Source: Paragonimus skrjabini miyazakii
Taxonomy: Eukaryota > Platyhelminthes > Trematoda > Plagiorchiida > Troglotrematidae
Length of the DNA stretch: 64,000 bases
NCBI GenBank assembly: GCA_014338405.1
Contig: JTDE01000286.1
Location: 72,976 to 136,975, forward strand
Reading direction: 5' to 3'
Below, in pieces: positions 26,601-38,933 of this stretch. A program made the position numbers and the translations under genes. The notes under the pieces were generated by a model that was not told the origin of the DNA, ran no database searches, and worked only from the letters and a program-made list of their open reading frames with translations. Each line of letters starts with the position of its first letter. The first letter of the stretch is position 1.

Positions 26601-27849
26601 CAGGCCGTTATCGATCATACAAATCCACATGGCGAAAAAGACATTATTGAACAACTCAAGTCAATATGATGCACATAGAAACAATTATCCAAAGACCAAA
26701 TATCTCAGTCCATATGAAACTTTCGGTTAATACGACTTAGTACAAATTGTTCCTGCACCAGTCTTAATAGTTTGTACTATAGTTCCGCAGAAACAGGATC
26801 AATATGTAATACGTCTCCTCCACTCGTATTTCACATATATGGAGTAATCGGAAAACAATAATGTAAATTTTTTTTTGCCAAACTCTAGCCTGCAGGTAAT
26901 GGCTATTTCTTTATGTACACTGATTTTCAGATTAATTTAACATTACATGCTCCTCTAGCTCATGGTGTTTGGTTAACTTCAAAGAACTGGACACGGTTCG
27001 ATGCTTTGCTTTCTTCTTATGCAGTTTAGAATGTTCCTTTGTAACCTGATATTAGTTAGTTGTTTCTGCCGGAATTCCTGCTAGTGATTACACAGTTATA
27101 CGCTGTGTTTACTAAATAAACACTCGTTTTTCCATCTAATCTTGTTCAATTCTCTCATTGTGGCAAATATGCCACATGGTGTGCATATTCTTAAACAGTT
27201 GGCTGACCAGTATGAGAAATAGGAATTCCATTAGATACCATGAATAAATCACGTACTATGTAGTTCCAATGACGTCGTGGTCAACGGAGAAACAAATAAA
27301 GTATAAGAATTATGGCTAGACTAACACTCAGGACAAGATGCGTTCGAACAAATTCAAAATCCTGTTCATTCTATCTCCTCTCCAAATTAAACACAAAAGC
27401 TCACATGTATTTAGTTGGTAGCGTACAGCTTGTGACTATACAAACCCCCAATAAACCTTTCAATGAGCAAGCTAACATGGTAAACCAAACCAACACCAGC
27501 ATAAGTTCTAGACTACTGAAATGCCCAGTTAACGCCAAATATAAGGATCGTCAAGTGTATTTAATTCACCAAAGAATATACAACTTCATTAGCAAATTTC
27601 GTAGTGTTTTGTATGAATCGTTAGACTGAATTATGGAAAATCTAGGACTTTTAGTGAAATCGGTCTAACTGTCTGAGCAGATAACTCAATTTTCGATAAG
27701 CTTTATTCAAGGGGTTTTATAAATCTTCCAGCAAGTCAGTCAGTGCAAAACGATTAGCACAAAACGGTAAATTCATGTTTGCAATGGTTTTTCCAGAAAC
27801 CGACTTTTGGATTACCGGATTAAACAAATATCCACCATCCTTAAACCAG

Positions 27850-28270
27850 CCGAATCATTCATTCTGCTTGAGGAAACCGGACCCAGATGGCTGGATGCGT
27901 AGAGCGTAGGGGAAACAAGACACCGATCACTTTAAGCCAGACACCACCCACCCACCAACAAGGTAGCGATTGTGGAAAAGCGCGCGCGTAAGCACATCAC
28001 ATCTGGGGACCACATGTGTGCGTGTTTCTTAAATGTCGCGGTGCGGAAGTTGAAACACATCGCGATCAATAGCGACCTGAAAAACAGCCAACTTCCGGCC
28101 GACGGATTGTGCGTTTGCAAAGCGCGTTCGTTACCTGGTCTCCTCGTCAGAAGCGGTGGTTATATTGGTGCGCACACATCGGAAAGCGGTGAATTTTTGC
28201 ATTCACGAATCCGGGAGACATTTGTACACGGCTTCAGAGACATGTGGGCACGTCTGACTAGCCTAGGGGG
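27850..28270. other. CpG-rich patch inside an intron
   Basis: This ~420-bp stretch is visibly richer in G+C and CpG than its surroundings, with runs such as AAAGCGCGCGCGTAAGC, TCGCGGTGCGG and CGGCCGACGG. It ends about 85 bp short of the Ig2a donor. A 101-codon plus-strand ORF and a 62-codon minus-strand ORF overlap it, but neither is recognisable, and high G+C alone would lengthen chance ORFs. It may be a regulatory element, an unrecognised mobile element, or a compositional accident. Confidence 0.45.
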
Positions 28271-28355
28271 ATGGTAGTTGGGCATGGGATGTTATCGATG
28301 ACGAGAACTGAATGATTGATTAAGCGGTTGTAAAATACTCTGTGAGAGAACTCAC

Positions 28356-28673
28356 CGTTCTTGTAGTGCGACAGAACACTCTCGATTGGCCGTAAATCCT
28401 GCTTGCCAACATACGGAAATCTCCACGTTTCTGTTGTATGTTCGAGAGTAGACTGAGAGTTGTTAGTGGGGCTAACTGGGAAAGGCGATGGGCGCCAATA
28501 TGGGTGACTGATTGCATGACGGTTAGTAGTCTGTTCTTTCAGAGTAGTTTCAAGCACTACCCACCATTGCAGTTTGGGTGATGGGGCACCGGATGCATTG
28601 CAAAACAGTCGTAAATTACCATTTTCATCTGCGCTGACAACTTTTGGTGGCCTCTCTTCGAAATATGGCGGAA
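28356..28673 (-). CDS. Exon Ig2a: first half of Ig domain 2, with a long insertion
   Basis: This 318-nt exon is phase 1 at both ends, with acceptor CACACACAG and donor GTGAGT. It begins PPYFEERPP, then LRLFCNASGAPSPKLQWW, matching strands B-C of an IgLON/lachesin Ig2 with the conserved Cys and Trp. About 68 residues follow the Trp pair before the splice site, rich in Ser, Thr, Pro and His. With Ig2b, the Trp-to-Cys distance is about 90 residues against roughly 40-50 in a usual Ig domain. The frame remains open past the donor for about 30 codons, so a longer isoform is formally possible. The GTGAGT site in the right phase makes the call convincing. Confidence 0.83.
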
Positions 28674-29360
28674 CTGTGTGTGAGAAAAGTTAAAACTTGT
28701 GGTATACTCATTGTATAACATCAAAATTTAGCTCGGACCACCAAACCATGGTGAACCATCAACAATCCAGCATAAAAAATCAATGGTGAGAAATTACTGA
28801 AGTGTAAAATGCAGTTGGCAAAATAGTTATTTGAATTTTAAGATCAAGTGGCATGTATTATAGCTGATCCATCACCGGACAGTCCATCGAAAACAAACAA
28901 AACTTCCAACTCCACAGGCTCAATTCCGAAACGCTGTACGTTTTCATGCGCATACTGCAAACTGTATAGCAGACTTTTAACGATAGAACTGATAAATACT
29001 TTAGGACTAATGAATCACAAAAAGACTCCGGAAGAGATTCGTCGTTGAAACATATGACTCATTCTTACAAAAATTTTACCAGAGAAACTGAATGGTCATA
29101 TATCATTTGTTTTATTCACATGATCGTGGGCGTTATCACCTGATCGCTGATAGACAGTTACCGTTTTTAATGTTTTGGGTTGCGCGCTACAAAACTTGGT
29201 TGTAGATAATCTCTTTCAAACGGCATCTTCAAGAACAGGTACTAGGTGCAAGATTAACCTATGATACAGTCAATCATTGGTACGTACTTTAAACATCAGC
29301 GTTAAGATAATGCGGCTGAAAGTTTACAGGAAACCATTTATGAGTTGAGCACTGAGATGC

Positions 29361-29480
29361 TCGACACGGGTGTCTCCGAATAATTTCAACAAGAGACCGA
29401 TTCCCGGACGGGCTATTGAGAATGCGAAATTCGAGTTTAATGGCTCCTTTCAAAAAGAGCCAAAAGAAATGCTAATGTAA
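29361..29480 (+). mobile_element. Degenerate SINE copy
   Basis: GACCGATTCCCGGACGGGCT aligns with the B-box region, and GCGAAATTCGAGTTTAATGG with CTTTCAAAAAGAGCC aligns with the shared tail (GCGAAACTCGAGTCTAGTG and the following TTCGAAAG) of the main SINE family. The copy is strongly diverged. Confidence 0.5.
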
Positions 29481-32400
29481 ATACGAATGTCAAAGAAAAG
29501 TGAGCGGTGCTCATCACTGTAATTCTCGACTGTTATCTCACCTACGGACTAAAGTAATTCACGGTTGTTCACTGAGTAATGGGTACGGAACGGTTTTCAA
29601 GTTAACTGAAAGGTGACAGATCCATAGATGTTGTTGTTGGAGCTACCACAGGTTGTTTAACCCTAGTACTTCCAAGCTCGTAGCTGTCTCCTTGGTAGCA
29701 AAGCATGCATGTATGAAGTCACACACGCGATGAATTCTACATGTGAAGAAACTAGCGTATTGAGGGATTACCTTAGTTTCCGCTTGTTAACGTAACTCCT
29801 TCGAATAGAAGTGAAACCATTCTTGTCAAACATATTTTTAATAAGTTATTGACACCATATCTTTTGCCTAAGAGTGAGAGGAAAACCGTCAATTTTGGGG
29901 TTGTAAGCTCTTCTCGCTATTATTTGGACACTTGATTCGTATGCTGCTTCGTTCTATCATTATTGCAATTCACATGCAAATTTGAAAAACCAGAATGGTT
30001 TATGTAGCAACGATCCAGACAGAAATTATCCGTTTCTCGTAGTCCTAAGAAAGAGTTACCCCTACCCATCACTTACATGTTTCAGATTCCAACAGTGCGC
30101 ACTCAACTTATCTGTTTTTTCAAACCCTTTGATGTATGCTCGTATGGTCTTTCTGTCTAGCTTAATTGCCCTGAAGATACATCGACTCCTTTGCCCTGAT
30201 CTCTGTATCTAACAGCCGACCAGAATAAACGTAGTTCACTGATGACCACCTGCCAAAGCTTGTGTTTAAAAAGCGACCTACTGATTCGAATCACTCAACA
30301 CTATTTTCTCGGATAGTGTAGAATATGATTTTGCTCCAGTTCTATAGCAACCGTGTATTTGCCTGAGAGCGTGGATAAGAAACCATGCGATTGGTGCACA
30401 CTTTGACAATCGGATTCAGCGGTGGGTCTACCAAAAAAAGGATGTCTTCATCTAATATTCCATTCACTATTCACTTTTCCTGTGGGAATTTAGATATTTT
30501 GGAAGGGAAATTTATTCTTCCTTCACCTTGTTACAACTTGACAAGTTGATAACGATCACTGGTTGTCAAGACATCACTCGTATGAGGACGAAGAAAATTC
30601 GTGCTGTTCGCTGGAAAGTCTCAAAGTCAATGTTGAATTGATGGGGAGATGGCGACTGTTTCTGTCTTATTTTTACTAGATATGAGAGGCTCACTGAAAG
30701 GACTTTTGCTACCGAAAAGAAGACATCACAGCATTTAAACCGTAATGACTGTCTGTGACCAAGAATGTAAGTTTGCTTGAACGCTGAAAGACGTCCAGTA
30801 AATTCATCTTCATTCTAGCACGATTGGTTCAAAGACTGCAAAACAGTGGATCGTTACACAGAATAATGCTGAGCATACAGTTTGGCTTTCCGTCCTAAGT
30901 TGATGGATTTACTATGGCTGACATTAAAATTCGAACAGTTTCTAGACAGTAGGTGCGAGTATTTGGATGTTCCCAATCGGCCCATTGAATAAGCCCAATC
31001 AGATGTTTTAGACTCCGGCAAAGTTTCCGACAATTATTTCTCAAATCTATACAGTTAAGAAGGTCTCATCGTGATATGAGACAAACCACAATGTCCAAGA
31101 ATTGTTCGACACCGCATGATGGTAGAAGCGAGTATTGAAATCAGTTAAATTGGTTAGACAAGCAGGGAACGTTAACTGACGGTTGTGGCACACATTCGGG
31201 GTCAAAAATATGTGCGACTACAGTGGTAGAAAATGACATGAAGCTGGAAGTTGAAAAATCTTAAGTTGTTTTGTGGTGGAGGTACAAGTAGAAGTGCTGT
31301 TATATGGGTGTAATAATTTTGATTGATCCTATATATGGAAGATATATTCGTAATTAAGCATTGAGGGGATGGATGCAGTCTTACGATCTTGTCATATATG
31401 ACTGACCACACACAGTATGACGAGACACAGAGTAGATTGGTGCACAGTAAGTAAACACAGATAGAAGGGTAAAATAGGTTTGGCAGCTTCATACCTATTC
31501 AACAGAAATGCAACATAATGCAAGGCCTGATAATTAGACCAAAATGATACCAAATGACTTAGTAAGACTAGACCTGAAAACGGTCCAGAAACGCACTGCA
31601 TAAAAAATATCTATAATGAACAGTTTGTTATTTCGATCATGTCTGCAACTATTCCGAAAGAGTTAGTTTCCGCAAATGAATAGTAAGTAATGTTTACAAA
31701 ACATCCGTTTAAGTAGGATATAGTAGAATATAAGTTGACCTCCTCCTTTTCTGCAACACCCTGTAAATCGAAATGTTAACATCTCGCGATATATGTCTTC
31801 TCTCTGTTTTGACTAAATGGATTAAGGGAACTCAATGTTTCAAAGCATACTAAGGTGTCTACAAATCAACCAATACATTTTGGTGACTGATGGATTGATT
31901 GCAATCAGACCATACAGCTTTACCTTGTACATTCCTAAGGAATGTCTTCATTCCCTGTAACCTCAATAGCCAAACATCAACGATAACAAATCTACATCAT
32001 CTGAGGGTAAACTTTTCCAGTTTTCAAGTCAATTCAACGACGTTTCTTTCTAGTGGAGTTAAGATCTAGGCACTGTTGCGACTGACACTCATCTGGAAGT
32101 TTGTTATTGATCACTCTGCAAAAATTATAAAGACTCAGTGCAGTCTTTTGAACCGCGGACCGTAAGAACTCTCAGGTGAAGATCACGTTGAGGAACCAAA
32201 TAGATAACTTCAGCCAGTTGTCTAGTGAATGATCATCTGCTAGATGTAGTTCCACCGTGGGTAGCTGTAACTAGCCCGGATCGTGAATTTAATCTGAACG
32301 TCACTCACATTTGGTTGCAGCTGGTTCTACGTGGATTAGCAGTGAGTATTTTACTGAGTGCATTCGTTCGTTAAAAAATCTTGAGTGTTTGTAGGTTAGA

Positions 32401-32702
32401 ACTAACTACACCCCACAGGAAGTGAGACAACATTGTACTGTAGATGTGACAATGGAGCAGTTTTGACAATATTTCAAACTTAGTTTGATGATAGCCTGAA
32501 AATTCTGACTCGAAACCCATCCCATTTCAATTAAAAGATGTCATCGCAAATGTGAGGGTGTGATAACAGGTTTACTGTTTCAACTTCGGGGTTAACAATC
32601 ATGCATAACATTAACTATAACGCAGACTGGATGACTTCAAGGTAAATGTGAGCACAGTTTCTGTCGGCATCTGTCTGTATTGTAGGTTAGTAACCCTATG
32701 GT

Positions 32703-32770
32703 CCTACTACTGAATAGCAGTGGTATGAGTAGTATATTACGATCGCTCATCTTCACTGCACTGTGATGCG
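32703..32770 (+). repeat. Dispersed repeat, copy 1
   Basis: The CCTACTACTGAATAGCAG, GAGTAGTATATTACGATCGC and CATCTTCACTGCACTG segments align, in order, with 53084-53150 on the same strand. The family is unnamed. Confidence 0.5.
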
Positions 32771-33146
32771 CGCCCAATAAGGGCCAGTCAGACAATATGT
32801 TCGAGGGGGTTTGTTCGTTGAAGGTTGGAAGTCAAATGGGAATTAAATGTGAAAGAGTCAGATAAAAAACTGGGGCTTCAGAATCATCTGGAAAGAATGT
32901 TCCATCAAATTCGGCGGCCAAGCGAGACACAGACCTTATGGCAAAACAGACGGTCAACATCATTCGCATGTCCGGTCAATTGCAAGGATTTGTATTATCC
33001 ATTTTGACACAATTTATTAACGACCGCAACCGGAATATTGCAAGTTGTCTCATGGTACGTTTTGGCTCAACGAACAACAATAAGAAAATGTGTTTCATAC
33101 CTTTGCTTACATTTCAGTTTGAATATCTCGATATACAAGTATTATA

Positions 33147-33660
33147 TTACTGATGAGTAATCGGGGATTTGACTAATTTCAGGCTGAACATCACACACAA
33201 TTGATCGCAGGTGTCCCATTCCGATGGACTTTCCAATCAGCACCTTTCGAAAAGAACCACTAGACTAGCAGGTTTAATGAGGTCGGAGAGTTCGACCAGT
33301 CCAGGAGGTTTTACTTGCGGGGTTATCGATTGGAGTTAACAGGACAGTTACTGTGTCTCTTCTCGAGGGGATCGGGAAACCTGATCATCACCCACAAGCG
33401 AAGGCGGTTGAGTGATCACATGCGATGATAATTGGATAGTACCTAATGTGAGGTCAGTGGCGCAGTGGTAAACACGGTTGCCTCATGAGCAGCGTAGTCG
33501 GAGTTCTAGTCCTGGCAATGGCGTGGATATGCACTATTGACGAGCTCTAAGGAGAGCGCAACTCGAGTCTAGTGCTTCTGCCGTTCGAAAGGGGTCGACT
33601 GGAAAGTCTATGGGAATGTGACAGCTGCGATCAGCTGTGAGTGATGTTCAAATTGGGGTT
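33147..33660. mobile_element. Composite SINE with inverted terminal tails
   Basis: The left end, 33147-33266, is the SINE tail in minus orientation: ACTGATGAGTAATCGGGGAT, CTGAACATCACACACAATTG, CTTTCGAAAAGAACCACTAG. The composite head and tRNA-like body follow in plus orientation (GGTCAGTGGCGCAGTGGTAA A box; GGAGTTCTAGTCCTGG B box), then the plus tail ending GTGAGTGATGTTCAAATTG. The last ~90 bp is an inverted repeat of the first part. No clear target-site duplication was seen. Confidence 0.72.
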
Positions 33661-35047
33661 TAAGTGTTACGTCAAAATTTTGTTGCTTTAAAAATGTAGA
33701 ACAGTTCGTTCCCTTCAGAAGTTTGAACAAGACCGTTAGAACACGAAAATTGGTAGATGCAAGCGGAATGTGTCTTGCGACTGCGGACATCATGTCATCA
33801 ACCCGGCTTGTGCATTCAAAATCTTATTACGTCATCCCAATTCAAGATTCTTGCGGTTTACTGAGGCTGTCGCAATCAATCGCCTGAAGCCGGCCCTGTG
33901 TGTTCAGAAACAATTGTTCGTGAGCTTGACCCTGCCCTGGACTTAGTGATTTTTTCTAGCCCATCAGTCGACTATGTCTCTCACCCACCCCTATCTGTTC
34001 GACATAAAAAACCGTTTCATGTTATTGTAAATTTGGTACTGAAGAGTCAATAGGAAATGCTTGCATCTACCACTTTTCACGTTCTAACGGTTTTGTTTAA
34101 AATGCCATTGAGTATGCTTTATCCACGAAGCCCAAAGAACTGTCTATAGCTTCTCCAAAGTCTATAATCTCATAAGATAGTGGGCAAGTAATAGTGCCTT
34201 TTTATGAGTGATAGAAAAGCAAACCATTAAGTCAGTGGTTATTAGCAATGCACAGGTTGGCTAACAAACTTTCTAGACCTTCAAAAAATTCGACATCCGT
34301 TTTGTGTTCTGTAAGAGTTAAGTCAGATAAGTCGGTGGACCAAACGAGGAATGATGCAATAAAAAACTGACCATTTAGTGGATTACTCGTGTTCTGTTAA
34401 ATCTTTTTTATTGATTAAGGTGTCCCCAAGATTAGAGTTCGATTGAGATTTTAAAAAGTATGACACTGAAGATAAAAGATTGCATCTAGAAAAAATCGAA
34501 TTTAAAAAAAGAGTAAACCTTTCGCCAATTTAACACACGTAGATATCTCAAATTTAAATAGTGAGCAAAGAAACGGGTTGGACAAGACGAATCGGTTATT
34601 AACTTCCGAACAATTAGTAATTCAATATTTTTTAAACAGAGTTGAGGGGACAGTAGAACACTTTGTATCGTTCGTTCTTTTGATCACTGTACTACGATCG
34701 TTTATGTCGGATAGGTACATTTTTCATACGCTTCTCGGCCACAGAGCGCGTGGGACGAATTCTAGATATTCAGTAGGGAATCGAGCTTGTATAGATCGAA
34801 TACTATCTACATTTGATTGCAGCTTTCTCATTCACGTAGAGTTTTCAACTAGCCTTTCTCGAACAGAAATGTTGATCTCAACTATCTCACTTGTTAATGA
34901 TTTTCAGTATTGCATACGCTTATCGCGACTGGGGGTATTGCTATGGCCACATTCTCCTGAGATAATCCTGTCACCCACTGCGTGTTGCTTACAGGTCAAT
35001 ATGGCTAGACGCTTGCGCCTGATAACTCATTTGTGTCCAAAGTGATC

Positions 35048-35173
35048 AGAATGACGCGGTGGTTAACACATATGCCTCATACGAAAGTGAACCGGGTTTC
35101 AAATGCCGATGATGGCAATGCGAACGAAAGTGGAAGCTCATGCTCCCTATGTAAAGAGTTCGGCTAAAATGCC
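35048..35173 (+). mobile_element. SINE copy, body only
   Basis: GACGCGGTGGTTAACACATA and TGCCTCATACGAAAG align with the A-box half of the family. GAACCGGGTTTCAAATGCC is a degenerate B box, and GGCAATGCGAAC follows as expected. The distal tail is lost or unrecognisable. Confidence 0.5.
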
Positions 35174-36430
35174 ATATCGAACAGAATTCATTCACAAGTA
35201 AAGACTGTGAAATGAGGCGCCAACACACAAGTCTTGGCTACTTGATAACCCACCAGTTTGTAGTCTCAGCAAGCACAACACAGCACATCTTTTGTGGTCC
35301 ACTAGAAAACGGGAATGCTCACTAATTTAGACGTTTCTAATGCAGACTACGTTTATCAGGAGTGAACGATATGTGGGTAAATTACCTAACAAAAGTTTGG
35401 TGATCGACACGAAAGACTCATGAGAACATAGACCCATCCTCGAAGTCAACTGACAACTTATGTTTGACGATCATTCTTGAATGCTGTTGTGTCTTCCGGT
35501 TTGAACTGTCTTATCAAGATTGCTAACAATAAGGGTAAGATTAAGAGGGTGTTGTGTTTTCCATTGAAAATGGTGATAATGTAAGGATTCCAATCAACGC
35601 ACCGAACTTCACTTGATAGTAAGTTCTTTCCACTTCTTCGCGAGTAACCGAGTTGCCTCATTGATCTTGTACGGTGTGTTAATGATTACATCTTTGTTCG
35701 TCAAACTTTTTCCGATCTTTTCCCAATTCACCTCAGTTTCATTTCACCTGGTCAACATTTCGAGATAATCGTTTATTGTCATAGTGTTGATGTGACTCTT
35801 CTGCAAACATTAACCAAAAGGATATCATTTTGTTAAAAATGGTAGTACTCCAAACAGAGGTGCATATCTGAGGGTCTAACGTGATCATTGCAAGCTTAAA
35901 TTAGATACTACGTCGCTAGTAACTACTGTGATTAAAGCAGTGATATTAGGAACTCAAAGGTGATTACTAACTTTCAGTACAACTACAGAAGAGAGAAAAT
36001 TTATTTACCGGCCAAATAATGACTGGAATATTTGTATTTCCGGGAACTATTTATAACTTCAAGAATAAGGAACAGCTTTGACACGGTCACTATCCTCCAT
36101 TTGAGCTGATTGCTGTACGAAATATGTTAAACATTGATAAATAACCAAACACCTGCTGTCGAGAAGTAGGTGATACTTGTCGGCTGTCGAACGAGACAGG
36201 TTAAAACATTTCTCGTAATAACTAATTACGGTCGACCTAACCGACAGTTTGCCACCTACCACCTCCGAAAAGTCTGAAGATAGAGCATATTGAGGGTACA
36301 AGAATATCATTCATTTTAAGTCCATAAACTAATCATTGTCATCGCTGATATGTAAGCCGTCTGAATGTATCTGCGCAGTGTAGCCAGGCAGCCTTGTCAC
36401 AGGACCGTAATGATAGGCACAGGCACAAAT

Positions 36431-36855
36431 AATTATACATTTACTGATGAGTAGTAGGGGATTTTGATTTTCATATAGATTGAACATCACCCACAATTGA
36501 TTGTAGCAGTCGCATTCCCATAGACCTTCCAGTTGGCCCCTTTCGAAAAGAATCACTAGACTCGAGTTTCGCTCTCATTAAAGCTTGTCAGTAGTGCACA
36601 TCATCGCCACTGCCGGGACTTCAACCACGGACACGCTGTTCATGAGGTGCAGTGGTAAACACGGTTGCCTCATGAACAGCGTGGCCGGAGTTCTAGTCCC
36701 GGCAGTGGCGAGGATATGCACCACTGGCGAGCTCTAATGAGAGCGAAACTCGAGTCTAGTGATTCTTTTCGAAAGTGGCCGACTGGAAAGTCTATAGGAA
36801 TGCAACAGCTGCGATCAATTGTGGGTGATGTTCAATCTATATGAATTATACATTT
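36431..36855. mobile_element. Inverted SINE dimer flanked by a 12-bp target-site duplication
   Basis: A minus-orientation SINE (36443-36647) is joined to a plus-orientation copy (about 36650-36843). The arms mirror each other over about 190 bp at roughly 90% identity by eye, and near the centre GCTGTTCATGAGG faces CCTCATGAACAGC across a ~20-bp loop. The unit is flanked by a perfect direct repeat, AATTATACATTT, at 36431-36442 and 36844-36855. This is direct evidence that the whole dimer inserted as one unit. Both arms keep the B-box region and the CTCGAGTCTAGTG tail. Confidence 0.85.
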
Positions 36856-38933
36856 GTTCATACAGAAGCTGTGGCTGGTTCAGTCTGAAAGAACACCAGA
36901 AGGGTCCTTCAAAGGCTATTACACGCGGAGTCTTTGCATAAGATTCAGGGAAAACGGGAGAATCAAAGCTGTTGCCCATTCCCAGAGGGAAACAAATAAG
37001 GCTGATTGCAGAGAGTCATTAAAAGTAGACATCAAGGTTACGCATTCCAGATCTACCTCACAAACCCTCTAGCGACTAGAAAAGCTTGTATCTGCGTATA
37101 CAGAATAAAATGTAAAGATTTCGCATTGGCCTTTACTGAACTGTCTGTGCAGTAATTAGAAACTGGCGTGAGGCGGTTAGAAAAAAAGCCAGCAAATCAT
37201 TATGCTTATTAGATACTGCATAAGAATCCCACAGTAGTCTTCTATGTACAGCGCACAAGCCATGAAGATGATCTTGAAAGTGCTTATGCAATTAAACAGT
37301 GATTAAGAAAAACTTGTGAACTTATATTTGATGAGGATAACAAAATCGTAACTGTGAAAGACATTGTTGATAACACTAATAGTTACGCGCTCTTGGATTC
37401 ATGACAGTCGATGTAGGATTGATTCACTTAAATTTTGTATATGACTGAATAATTGAACACTGAAAAAACCGGATGATCACTATCATTTGAATGAAGTTTA
37501 ATTTCTTCCTACTTTCGGGATATTAACCAACTCTGGAACCAGTGTGTTTAGTGGCCTCATCATCGTTTTTTCTCATTCCAACAAAATCAGCAACTCAAGC
37601 GCAGTATATACACCCGTCTCAGCACTTCTGATCTTCAACTTCGTATATCTTTCTCTCAGAGAATTCCTTCAAACTTATAGCTATTTAATCGTTTCTGAAG
37701 GTGTTTCTGGAACACTCAAGAGTTATGTCATCGTATTTTTCTCTTGTGAGTTTTACATTCCGAGGAGAATTTCGCTCCATCTGTGTCACAAATTTTGCAT
37801 ATGAGGGCAACACAAAAAATAAACCCTTCTAGCAAAAAATATTTGTCCCAATCAGGACTGGAAGGGGTACGGATCTTACTCGCAGCTGGCTGCAATTTCA
37901 CACGTGCGTCGTTCGAGTATCCACATGTCCAGAGTAAACAAAATAACTTATTGTTTTCACATGCGTTTCAGTATCAGTTGGTGAGAATCGTCTATTCAAT
38001 TGGTTACATTTAATGTACTGGGCACAGTTCTCTCGGAAGTTCAACATCTGGCGAATCGCATGGGTAGGAAAGCAAGATAATGAGATAAGACATCATCACA
38101 TGAAATTAAATGGAGCAGTATGTGTGCAGACTCACAGGTGAGTGATTCAACGATTTCATTAGTATTCTGTATTTCAAGGAAAGAGTTAGACTATCCGGTC
38201 AAGTGGATTTTAGCCATAAGGGTATTTATTCGGTATCAGCCATGTACGCTTATAACAACCGGATGTATTAACAGAACGTAACCAAGGACTGTACCTTTTC
38301 CACTTCAGATCTGAACCCGCACCCTGATGCCAACCGACTTTGAACAGTTGTTTTTCCCACGGGTACACCTGTACTTTTATGATCGAATTGCCCTGTCCAG
38401 TTTTATCTAACAATATTTACGTAGCAGCAGTGGACAACTAGTGAACATATTAGTTAGTTCGCCACAAAAATATACCTCGACTTACAATTGAGGTGCAGTC
38501 GAATTCACTCTCATCAGTATCAAGACAGTAGCCTAACCGCTTGTTGCACGAAACGTCTGCATAAAATCTAATCACATACCTAAAGCATTCCCAGTTTTCT
38601 CGATACGCAGTTGCCTATTTTAACATGGCGAAAAAGGTTTGTTGTTTTTAGGTTGTTATCCTAACAGAGATGTATGCAAATGAAAGGTATTGATCGCTCG
38701 CCATTCTAGTTAGATTAGTCAGAGTTGAGGTTCAAAGCGATAGAATTTGTCAGTTTAATGTCACTTAGAGTTGTTCGGAACACCAAATCAAAGTGACCAC
38801 AATTTAATTTACATAGGGCTTGATTGATAAAAGTTTGCGATATCGAGTTTTGCCAGTGAACAAAAGTTTGGATGTTAAGTATTCCATCCTAGCTTCAATT
38901 AGGACACAAATTCTGAAAGACGTGAAAACCAAC

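Larger units (their letters stand above)
17420..28355 (-). other. Intron of the Ig gene (10.9 kb)
   Basis: This lies between Ig2a and Ig2b. It holds a possible decayed Ig2b-like exon at 19488-19557, a composite SINE at 23361-23695, and a CpG-rich patch at 27850-28270. An exon-like minus-strand segment at 24909-25085 has phases that do not fit the gene. I see nothing else recognisable. Confidence 0.6.
28674..38933 (-). other. Intron of the Ig gene (10.3 kb), SINE-rich
   Basis: This lies between Ig1b and Ig2a. It contains SINE copies at 29361, 33147, 35048 and 36431 and a repeat copy at 32703. The longest unexplained ORF of the window, 34578-35045 on the plus strand (155 codons), has no domain or codon pattern I recognise. 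Confidence 0.6.

Noticed and set aside
34578..35045. 155-codon plus-strand ORF, the longest unexplained one
   Set aside because: No domain, repeat, signal or splice context is visible, and ORFs of this length occur by chance in 64 kb.
36441..36470. CTGATGAG in the SINE tail, possible hammerhead
   Set aside because: No GAAA box follows a plausible helix II in any copy.
38210..38413. Minus-strand 67-codon ORF between Ig1b and Ig2a
   Set aside because: Ig1b and Ig2a join perfectly without it, and its peptide shows no Ig features.
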